A stretch of DNA of 6,990 nucleotides from Acetobacteraceae bacterium. Its GTDB lineage: Bacteria > Pseudomonadota > Alphaproteobacteria > Acetobacterales > Acetobacteraceae. Position 1 is the stretch's first letter, and each line of letters opens with the position of its first letter. The DNA is taken from the NCBI GenBank assembly GCA_030039695.1, contig JASHVB010000466.1, positions 1 through 6,990 of the forward strand, written 5' to 3'. A program made the translations under genes and the position numbers. Of this stretch, positions 1 to 5,553 are shown in pieces. The notes beneath the pieces are model-generated. The model worked only from the letters and a program-made list of their open reading frames with translations. It did no database searches and was not told where the DNA came from.

Positions 1-461
1 GTGATGCCGGCGGCGGCCATACGGTCGCGGATCGGCCCAGGCGGGATGCCGCTGTTGGAGCGGCCGTCGCCGATCACGTCCACCACGCTGCGCTTCGGTG
101 TCGCAGGGACTTTCGCAAGCAGGGTCAGCGCGCGCAGCAGTGCCTCGCCGATCGCCGTCTCGCCGGGGCGAACCGTGCTGCGCGACATGTTGTCCACGTC
201 TTCGGCGAAGGCGAGCGCCTGGGCCTGGTTCCCGATGCGCGTCCAGTTCACGATCACGTCTTGCGCGCCGGTGCCGGACCACAGCAGCAGACAGGCATAG
301 CTCACTTTGGCGGGACCGCCGGTCAGGCCGGCGATCACCGCCTTGTCGCGCAGCGCGGTGGCCATGCCGCCGGCGATCAGGTTGAACTCATCGTAGGTGA
401 CGCTGGCGGAGCCATCCACCGCCAGCACCAGGGCAAGATCCGCGGGTTCCATAAGGTGCAT
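1..461 (-). CDS. DUF1194 family protein with von Willebrand factor A-like fold, 3' end outside the window
   Basis: The first 153 residues are visible; the gene continues past the left edge. The translation opens M-H-L-M-E-P-A-D-L-A-L-V-L-A-V-D and carries the metal-ion-dependent adhesion site pattern DxSxS as DGSAS at residues 16-20. Thr102 in ETAIGEAL and the GDGRSNSG segment (131-138) stand where this family keeps its second and third metal-site loops. The segments VNWTRIG (71-77) and VVDVIGDG (126-133) are typical of DUF1194 proteins, whose biochemical role is unknown; the fold usually mediates protein-protein contacts. ATG codons at 461 and 452 are both in frame, and an in-frame TGA directly precedes the first, so the reading frame cannot extend further upstream. 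Relatives usually begin with a signal peptide, and none is present here, so the protein is either cytoplasmic or has lost its export signal. No clear Shine-Dalgarno sequence is visible. The gene is divergent from the CoA-transferase operon. Family assignment is from recognition of these motifs. Confidence 0.82.
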   Translation of the reverse strand, partial: MHLMEPADLALVLAVDGSASVTYDEFNLIAGGMATALRDKAVIAGLTGGPAKVSYACLLLWSGTGAQDVIVNWTRIGNQAQALAFAEDVDNMSRSTVRPGETAIGEALLRALTLLAKVPATPKRSVVDVIGDGRSNSGIPPGPIRDRMAAAGI

Positions 462-548
462 TCAAGCGCAGAGCAGGCCAGCTGGCACGCACACTTGAGC
501 GATCGCCGATTGCGGCAGAGTATCTCGGCGGGAACGAGGAGAAACCAG
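462..548. promoter_or_regulatory. Divergent intergenic spacer, DUF1194 gene / CoA-transferase operon
   Basis: These 87 bp separate two genes reading outward and must hold, or lie close to, the promoters for both. On the plus strand TTGAGC (495-500) followed after 17 bp by GAGTAT (518-523) is only a weak sigma70-like pair. I see no convincing operator palindrome. The regulatory role is inferred from gene orientation. Confidence 0.35.
537..541 (+). promoter_or_regulatory. Ribosome binding site that sets the CoA-transferase start
   Basis: AGGAG lies 7 bases before the ATG at 549. The open frame extends upstream as far as 261, but that stretch overlaps the DUF1194 gene on the other strand and encodes nothing like a CoA-transferase. 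This site decides for ATG 549. Confidence 0.8.
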
Positions 549-1766
549 ATGCCGGAAAGCCCGATGGACAAGGCCATGCTGGCGCAGGCGCAGACGCGCC
601 TGCCGTTGAACGGCCTGAAGGTATTGGACCTGACTCTGGCACGCGCGGGGCCTACCTGTGTGCGGCATCTCGCCGACTGGGGCGCCGATGTCATCAAGAT
701 CGAGCCGCCCGCCACTGACGGCGAAGAGATTACCGGCAACCGCCATGGCTTCGATTTCCAGAACCTGCACCGCAACAAGCGAGCGATGACGCTCAACCTG
801 AAATCGCCCGAGGGTCATGCGGCGTTCATGCGGCTGGTGAAGACCGCCGACATCATCGTCGAGAACATGCGCGCGCAGGTGAAGCACCGGCTGAAGGTGG
901 ACTATGACACAGTGCGCGAGGTGAACCCGCGCATCGTCTATGGTAGCATCAGCGGGTTCGGGCAGACCGGCCCGTACGGGCATCGCGCCGGGGTCGATCA
1001 GATCGCGCAGGGCATGGGCGGGCTGATGTCAATCACCGGCCTGCCGGGGCAGGGGCCGGTGCGCGTCGGCATCCCGATCGACGATTTGACTGCCGGCAAT
1101 CTGCTGGCGCTCGGCATCATGATGGCGATCTTCGACCGCGAGCGCACTGGCGTCGGCCGCTGGGTTACCACGTCGCTGCTGGAAGCGCAGATCTTCATGT
1201 TGGATTTCCAGGCCAGCCGCTGGCTGATGGCGAAGGAAGTGGCGCCCCAGGCCGGCAACGACCATCCGACCGGCATCCCGACCGGCGTGTTCCCGACCTC
1301 CGACGGGCATATCAACATCGCCGCCAGCTCGGCCCGCGTGTTCGGCCGCTTCTGCGAGGCGATCGGCAAGCCCGAGTGGAAGGACAAGCCCGAGTGGAAG
1401 GACCAAAAATCGCGCAGCGCGCACCGCCAGGAGATCAATGCGGCGATCAGCGAAGTGACGCGCACGAAGCCCTCCGAATACTGGATCGAGTTGTTGGAGG
1501 GTGCGGGGGTGCCGTGCGGACCGATTTACACCATCGACCAGGTGTTTGCCGATCCGCAGGTGAAGCACCTGAAGATGGCGACACCGATGCATTCGCCCGT
1601 GGTGGGCGACGTGGACGTGGTAGCCTCAGCGATCACCATGACCGGGTTCGACAACGGTATCCGCATGGCCACGCCGGAGCAGGGATCGAGCACCGACGAA
1701 GTGCTGGCCTCGGTCGGATATAGCGGCGATGAGATCGCTGAGATGCGCAAGAAGGGAGCGATCTGA
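549..1766 (+). CDS. Family III CoA-transferase (CaiB/BaiF type)
   Basis: A 405-residue protein, the usual length for the family (about 390-420). These enzymes move coenzyme A between organic acids through a covalent aspartyl-CoA intermediate; some members are racemases. Visible hallmarks are the N-terminal GLKVLDLTLARAGP (22-35), LADWGADVIKIEPP (41-54), NKRAMTLNLKSPEG (76-89), the NPRIVYGSISGFGQTGPY block (126-143) and GVDQIAQGMGGLMSITG (148-164). Asp150 in the last block aligns with the catalytic aspartate of formyl-CoA transferase and alpha-methylacyl-CoA racemase. The C-terminal EGAGVPCGPIYTIDQVFADP block (from about residue 317) is also standard. All key parts are present, so the enzyme should be active. 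The substrate cannot be read from sequence. It is followed after one base by a crotonase-fold gene, so both are probably made from one transcript and act on the same acyl-CoA, possibly in carnitine-like, aromatic or branched-chain acid breakdown (inference). An exact 18-bp tandem duplication lies inside the gene. Confidence 0.93.
   Translation: MPESPMDKAMLAQAQTRLPLNGLKVLDLTLARAGPTCVRHLADWGADVIKIEPPATDGEEITGNRHGFDFQNLHRNKRAMTLNLKSPEGHAAFMRLVKTADIIVENMRAQVKHRLKVDYDTVREVNPRIVYGSISGFGQTGPYGHRAGVDQIAQGMGGLMSITGLPGQGPVRVGIPIDDLTAGNLLALGIMMAIFDRERTGVGRWVTTSLLEAQIFMLDFQASRWLMAKEVAPQAGNDHPTGIPTGVFPTSDGHINIAASSARVFGRFCEAIGKPEWKDKPEWKDQKSRSAHRQEINAAISEVTRTKPSEYWIELLEGAGVPCGPIYTIDQVFADPQVKHLKMATPMHSPVVGDVDVVASAITMTGFDNGIRMATPEQGSSTDEVLASVGYSGDEIAEMRKKGAI
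1368..1403 (+). repeat. Exact 18-bp tandem duplication inside the CoA-transferase gene
   Basis: The unit AAGCCCGAGTGGAAGGAC occurs twice back to back (1368-1385, 1386-1403) and encodes KPEWKD-KPEWKD at residues 274-285. It preserves the reading frame. Homologues as I recall them have a PEWxDDPRFxxNxxR-type segment of about the same length here, so the second copy appears to overwrite the normal segment instead of lengthening the protein. Confidence 0.9.
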
Positions 1767-1767
1767 C

Positions 1768-2592
1768 ATGAATGACATGCCAACCGGGGGCGTCACCCGC
1801 GAATATGCGGGCGGCAAGATGCTGGCCGCGAAAGATGAGGGCGTCGGGCTGATCACCTTCAATCAGCCGGAGAAGCGCAACGCGATGTCGCTGGAGATGT
1901 GGACGGGGTTCGGCCAGATACTGGACGAATTTCGCGAGGACGATGGCGTGCGCGTCGTCATCCTGACCGGCGCGGGCAACAAAGCGTTCGTCTCCGGCGC
2001 GGATATCAGCCAGTTCGAAAGGAATCGCTCGGATGCGAATGCTCAGAAGGAGTACGAGCGGTTGGCGGGCGTCGGGCGCGCCAAGTATGCGGCCTTCCCC
2101 AAGCCGATCATCGCGCGGATCCGCGGCTTCTGCCTCGGCGGCGGACTGGCCATTGCCATGCAGGCGGACATGCGCATCGCCGCGGTTGACAGCCAGTTCG
2201 GCATTCCGGCTGCGAAGCTGTCGATCGCGTATGCGCCCGACTCAGTGAAGAAGTTGATCGACCTGGTGGGGCCAGCGCATGCGCGCATGATCCTCTACAC
2301 TGCACGGCGGATCGACGCAGCGGAGGCGGAGCGGATCGGGCTGATCAACAACATGGTGGCGGATGAGGCGCTGAACGAATACGTGCTCGATCTCGCACGC
2401 ACGATCGCCGACAACGCGCCGCTGTCGGTCGCGGCGTCCAAGCTGACGATCAACGAGATGCTGAAGGACGAAAGCAAACGCGACGTCGCGGCGATGCAGC
2501 GGATGATGGAGGTTTGCTTCAATAGTGCGGACTACAAAGAGGGCCGAACCGCGTTCATGGAGAAGCGTGCACCGCGGTGGGTAGGCCGATAA
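1768..2592 (+). CDS. Crotonase-fold (enoyl-CoA hydratase/isomerase family) protein lacking both classical catalytic glutamates
   Basis: A 274-residue protein of normal crotonase length. The crotonase superfamily acts on acyl-CoA thioesters using two backbone NH groups as an oxyanion hole. Those parts are here: ITFNQPEKRNAMS (29-41), the first loop FVSGADISQF (74-83) and the GGG turn (124-126) in IRGFCLGGGLAIAM. Hydratases such as rat mitochondrial crotonase use two glutamates, one in GGGxE and one in FGxPE. Here these positions are Ala128 (GGGLA) and Ala148 (FGIPA), so simple hydration by the classical mechanism is not expected. A decarboxylase, hydrolase, isomerase or other crotonase activity is possible; the exact reaction is unknown. 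The ATG at 1768 follows the CoA-transferase stop by one base and has an AAGGGAG ribosome site (1752-1758) inside the upstream gene, which points to coupled translation. The C-terminal half is complete through YKEGRTAFMEKRAPRW. Confidence 0.9.
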   Translation: MNDMPTGGVTREYAGGKMLAAKDEGVGLITFNQPEKRNAMSLEMWTGFGQILDEFREDDGVRVVILTGAGNKAFVSGADISQFERNRSDANAQKEYERLAGVGRAKYAAFPKPIIARIRGFCLGGGLAIAMQADMRIAAVDSQFGIPAAKLSIAYAPDSVKKLIDLVGPAHARMILYTARRIDAAEAERIGLINNMVADEALNEYVLDLARTIADNAPLSVAASKLTINEMLKDESKRDVAAMQRMMEVCFNSADYKEGRTAFMEKRAPRWVGR

Positions 2593-2800
2593 CGAAGACC
2601 TTTCGCGCCTGCGGGACAGGTCAACGAGAGAAGTGGCGTGGGTGAGGGTGGTGCGGTTCTGCGTACAGCCAAACCGTATCGCAACAAATAATCAGTCTGT
2701 GAACTGGAACTTGGGGGCCCCGGCGCGATCCGTCGGTGGCGCGCAGGCCGGAGGGCAATGGATCGACAGTTCCGCTGCTCCACTCTGTGCGAAGGTCGTC
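2593..2800. other. Non-coding stretch after the operon
   Basis: No convincing gene is seen on either strand. The minus-strand frame that begins in the transposase remnant stays open to 2621, but its translation here has no recognisable transposase motif and is rich in His, Pro and Arg. No U-tract terminator follows the crotonase gene. The stretch probably contains further unrecognisable insertion-sequence debris. Confidence 0.4.
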
Positions 2801-2938
2801 TTTCCAGTGATCGAACAGCTCAGGCTGCAGATGCATCCGCGACGATGCCTCCTCACAGATTGACCTCAGGTACCGGGCGACCAGCGACCATTCGTCGTCA
2901 CCGATGTCCCAGGGGTACGGCATGCGATCTTGGGTCAT
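2801..2938 (-). pseudogene. N-terminal remnant of an IS5-type (DUF4096) transposase
   Basis: The minus-strand translation starting at ATG 2938 reads M-T-Q-D-R-M-P-Y-P-W-D-I-G-D-D-E-W-S-L-V, then a YL and a HLQPELFDHWK segment. This matches the opening of IS5-family transposases, which begin with an MxYPxDxxDxEWxLVxPYL pattern followed by a QRxHxLRxVFNxLRW pattern. Only about 46 residues are recognisable. The conserved RTGxxWRxxP block that should follow is missing, and no DDE catalytic core exists nearby, so the element cannot transpose on its own. No terminal inverted repeats or target-site duplication could be identified by eye. It lies between the CoA-transferase operon and the CAX gene and marks an old insertion or deletion junction. 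Confidence 0.6.
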
Positions 2939-3014
2939 CCGATGCCATTAGACCGGATCTCAGAAAACGTACATAACGCGCTCCAGGCGATTGCACGGAT
3001 GAGACGTGGCATTG

Positions 3015-4100
3015 ATGACCTCGCGAGCCTTTGTTGGCACCCTCGCGCCGCTACTCTTGGTGCCGGTCTCGCTGGCGCTGCACTACACGAACGTTGTGGC
3101 GCCAGTCTGGGTGTTTCTCGCCGGTCTCGCAGCAATCGCGGTGCTCGCCGACTGGGTAAGGCGCGGCACCGAGCAGGTGGCCGACCATGTCGGCGGCGCC
3201 ATCGGCAGCTTGCTCAACGTCAGCTTCGGCAATGCCTCGGAATTGGTGTTGGCGTTGTTCGTACTCGCGCAGGCGCAAACGCAAATCGTGCAGGCGCAGA
3301 TCACCGGCTCGATCATCGGTACCACGTTGCTGTTCTTAGGGATCTCCGCTCTGGTCGGTGGCTTGAACCACCCGCGCCAAACCTTCAATCAGGAGCGGGT
3401 TGGGTTGCTGTCCACGCTTCTGATGCTGGTGGCGATCGCCATCCTACTGCCGGCGGCGTTCGACATGACCGAGCGCGTCCTGTCGCCGCATGCCAATCGT
3501 GGCGATCTCGACGAGCGGTTGAGCCTGTCGGTGTCGGTGGTGCTGCTGTTGTTGTACGCGGCATATCTGATTTACGTCCTCGTCACCCATCGCCGCATAT
3601 TCACGAGCGGGGCAGAGGCCGGCTCAGCAAAGTGGCGCCTGTCGAGCGGCATCCTGGTGATGCTCGGCGGCACGATCGTTATTGCGGTCGAATCGGAACT
3701 GGTTGCCACGCGGCTTGCGGAGGCGGCATCGCAGCTCGGCCTCTCTCCGGTGTTCATGGGTGCCGTGGTGCTGGCTTTGGCCGGAACCATAGCGGATCTG
3801 TTCGCCTCGGTCGCGTTCGCGCGCACCGATCGCATGGAGATCGCCGTCAGCATGTGCGTGGGCTCGGCGTTACAGATCGCGCTGGTGGTCGCGCCCGTGC
3901 TGGTGCTGGTGTCGTGGGGCATCGGTCATCCAATGAATCTGGTGTTCGGCAGCCCACTCGATCTGTTCGCCATCGCCAGCGCCAGCTTTATCGTCCGCGC
4001 CATTGCTGCCGATGGCGAAACAAACTGGTATGAGGGTTTCCTGCTCGTCGGCGTCTATGTGCTGTTCGCACTGGCCTTCTTCTTCCAGGGCGATGGCTGA
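3015..4100 (+). CDS. CAX-type Ca2+/H+ (cation/proton) exchanger with altered second motif
   Basis: A 361-residue inner-membrane protein with about 10-11 hydrophobic segments, of normal length for bacterial CAX/ChaA-type exchangers, which expel Ca2+ using the proton gradient. The first ion-binding repeat is canonical: SLLNVSFGNASELVLALFVL (65-84) with GNxxE at 72-76 (Glu76). The second repeat normally reads GNAAEH; here it is GTIADL (257-262), so Asn becomes Thr and the ion-binding Glu becomes Asp261. The flanks stay conserved: the SxxFMGAVVLALAG lead-in, and MEIAVSMCVGSALQIAL with APVLVLVSW behind. An acidic AVESELV segment (224-230) precedes this repeat. I choose ATG 3015; GTG 3006 and TTG 3012 are in-frame alternatives, and a weak GGATGAG (2997-3003) lies upstream. 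Transport may be changed in affinity or ion preference, or may be intact because Asp is still acidic. It stands alone and converges on the MFS gene. Confidence 0.88.
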   Translation: MTSRAFVGTLAPLLLVPVSLALHYTNVVAPVWVFLAGLAAIAVLADWVRRGTEQVADHVGGAIGSLLNVSFGNASELVLALFVLAQAQTQIVQAQITGSIIGTTLLFLGISALVGGLNHPRQTFNQERVGLLSTLLMLVAIAILLPAAFDMTERVLSPHANRGDLDERLSLSVSVVLLLLYAAYLIYVLVTHRRIFTSGAEAGSAKWRLSSGILVMLGGTIVIAVESELVATRLAEAASQLGLSPVFMGAVVLALAGTIADLFASVAFARTDRMEIAVSMCVGSALQIALVVAPVLVLVSWGIGHPMNLVFGSPLDLFAIASASFIVRAIAADGETNWYEGFLLVGVYVLFALAFFFQGDG

Positions 4101-4112
4101 CGCGCGGCACGC

Positions 4113-4152
4113 GCTTCTCGCCAAAATCGAGAAGCGATACCGCCGCGGGCGG
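4113..4152. terminator. Two hairpins between convergent genes, possible transcription end
   Basis: GCTTCTCG (4113-4120) pairs perfectly with CGAGAAGC (4128-4135) across a 7-base loop. CCGCC (4140-4144) then pairs with GGCGG (4148-4152) across GCG. They begin 12 bases after the CAX stop, in the 136-bp gap between convergent genes. No T-run follows on either strand, so a classical Rho-independent terminator is not shown; the hairpins may instead protect transcript ends or mark Rho-dependent termination. The rest of the gap (4153-4236) shows nothing else. Confidence 0.4.
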
Positions 4153-4236
4153 GAAATCCAAGAACGTAATACGTCAAGGTGATTACGACTCGAGGCGTTT
4201 CGGCACGCCGCTTGCGCCGCCAAAGGACCTGGCAGC

Positions 4237-5421
4237 TTAACGGTGGCGAGCATCATCCTTCCGCAGCAAATTCGCCCCCACCCAAATCGCGGGGACTGCG
4301 CAGACGGCCCAGCCTGCGGCGTAGCCTCCGGTCAAGCGTAGCAGCAGCGCGAAGACCGACGGGCACAGGAACGCGCCCATCTGGCCAAACGACAGCACAC
4401 CGCCAGTGACGGCACCGGCACGCCCCGGCGGCGCAAGGCGCGCCGATTCCGACAACAGTATGCCGTGCCAGGACATGGCCGTGGCGCTCAGCGTACCGGT
4501 GACCACACTGATCGCCAGCGATGACCAGCTCGCGTTGAACGCGCCGATCAGCACGACGCTGCCGGCCATGCCGAACGCCAGTCCCGCCATGACCACGCGG
4601 GGTGGCATGAGAAAGCTGCCGACCCAGCCCCACAGAATCCGGCAGGGGATCGCAATGGCGATCACCACCGAGAACAATGCGCCGGCTGCCACAAGGTCAT
4701 AGCCCAGCGCGGTCAGGTAGGTGACCAGATAAGCGGTGAACACCGCCTGCAAGCCGTTAAACGCAAAGCATGCAAACGACAGCCCCCGCAGTTCACGCTC
4801 CGCCAGTACGCCCGTGATCGTGGTCCGGAAATCGGACAGGTGGATCGCGTGCTGTGGTGAGGCCTCGGTATCCAGGCGGCCGTGCAGTGGTTGCAGCACC
4901 ACGGCAAAAAAGCAGCAGGCGGCGGCACTGACCAGCATCGTGCCGCGCCATCCTACGTGTTGGGCGAGCAGTGGCCCGAGTGAGCCGCCGAGTAGAATGC
5001 CGGCGGGGATTGCGGTCTGGGTGATGGAGAACGCAAAGGGCGCGTAGCGGCGCACCGCCCAGCGGCCGAGCAATTGCGAGCTTGCCGGCGTGGCGACCGC
5101 CGCGACGCCGTTGCCGATCAGCGCCGACAAAACGAAGCCCGCGGCCCCGCCGATCACCGCGACCGCCATGCCGCCGCCGACCGACAACAGCGCGACCTGG
5201 CTCATCCGGATGGCACCGTGGCGAATAATGAATCCACCGGAACCGAGCTGACCGATCAGCGCGGCGATCGCCACCAGGCCGAAATAGCCGCCGACCCAAG
5301 AGGGGTCAGCGTGCAGTTCGGTGATGATCAGCGGCGCGAGCACCGCCGGCAGCACGCGGCCGACCGAGCCGCAGGTCTGCTGCAGAAACATCGCCACGAC
5401 GGCGAGGACCATGCGGGACAA
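4237..5421 (-). CDS. Major facilitator superfamily (MFS) transporter, substrate unknown
   Basis: A 394-residue protein with about twelve hydrophobic segments, the size of a typical MFS_1 inner-membrane carrier. Segment 1 contains GSVGRVLPAVLAPLI (18-32). The loop between segments 2 and 3, GQLGSGGFIIRHGAIRMSQ (57-75), is a loose form of MFS motif A. Segment 5 carries FAFSITQTAIPAGILLGGSL (129-148), recalling the FSIKQTGVPLGG pattern of a group of proteobacterial MFS carriers. A hydrophilic central loop (about 180-212) separates the two halves. The C-terminal half includes SWHGILLSESARLAPPGRAGAVTGG (317-341). The substrate cannot be deduced; uptake of a small organic anion or drug efflux are both possible. 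The TTG at 5421 is preferred over ATG 5412 because AGGAA lies 9 bases before it. A palindromic repeat begins 20 bases upstream, so transcription may start inside or beyond it. No partner gene is adjacent. Confidence 0.88.
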   Translation of the reverse strand: MSRMVLAVVAMFLQQTCGSVGRVLPAVLAPLIITELHADPSWVGGYFGLVAIAALIGQLGSGGFIIRHGAIRMSQVALLSVGGGMAVAVIGGAAGFVLSALIGNGVAAVATPASSQLLGRWAVRRYAPFAFSITQTAIPAGILLGGSLGPLLAQHVGWRGTMLVSAAACCFFAVVLQPLHGRLDTEASPQHAIHLSDFRTTITGVLAERELRGLSFACFAFNGLQAVFTAYLVTYLTALGYDLVAAGALFSVVIAIAIPCRILWGWVGSFLMPPRVVMAGLAFGMAGSVVLIGAFNASWSSLAISVVTGTLSATAMSWHGILLSESARLAPPGRAGAVTGGVLSFGQMGAFLCPSVFALLLRLTGGYAAGWAVCAVPAIWVGANLLRKDDARHR

Positions 5422-5430
5422 GCGACGTCG

Positions 5431-5435
5431 TTCCT
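5431..5435 (-). promoter_or_regulatory. Ribosome binding site favouring a TTG start for the MFS gene
   Basis: On the minus strand AGGAA is read here, 9 bases before TTG 5421 and 18 bases before the in-frame ATG at 5412. The spacing suits the TTG. The alternative start would shorten the protein by three residues only. Confidence 0.5.
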
Positions 5436-5440
5436 ACCCG

Positions 5441-5526
5441 TGTCATTGCGCAGTGCCGAGGCATCCCGGTTATGATTGCGCATCGAGGCAGAAGATTGCT
5501 TCGTCACATCACGTGTTGCAATGACA
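5441..5526. repeat. 86-bp palindromic element with TGTCATTGC/GCAATGACA ends
   Basis: The ends are perfect 9-bp inverted repeats, TGTCATTGC (5441-5449) and GCAATGACA (5518-5526). The core ATTGC recurs at 5445, 5475 and 5495 and inverted as GCAAT at 5518. GAAGATTGCTTC (5491-5502) forms a small internal hairpin, and TGCCGAGGCA (5454-5463) is a near-palindrome. The ATTGC-G...GAAG(C/A)ATT style resembles short dispersed palindromic repeats of many proteobacterial genomes, in which a GTCATTGCGAG...GCAATGAC frame is common. It lies between the MFS start and the 3' end of the icd pseudogene. It encodes no protein and is probably a non-autonomous mobile or REP-like element. Copy number cannot be judged from one window. 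Confidence 0.65.
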
Positions 5527-5553
5527 GCCGAGCGGCCGCACCGTCGCGGCGGC

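Noticed and set aside
261..548. Upstream extension of the CoA-transferase frame
   Set aside because: It overlaps the DUF1194 gene on the other strand, has no family similarity, and a good ribosome site supports ATG 549.
2633..2863. Plus-strand 76-codon frame opposite the transposase remnant
   Set aside because: No recognisable motif and no ribosome site; the opposite strand holds the IS5-type N-terminus over part of this span.
2948..2975. Possible sigma70 promoter TTAGAC-16-TACATA ahead of the CAX gene
   Set aside because: The -35 hexamer matches consensus at too few positions to be distinguishable from chance.
2930..4033. Plus-strand 367-codon frame over the CAX gene
   Set aside because: The overlapping frame from 3015 encodes a membrane protein with intact CAX motifs; this frame gives an Arg/Gly-rich chain typical of an off-frame in GC-rich DNA.
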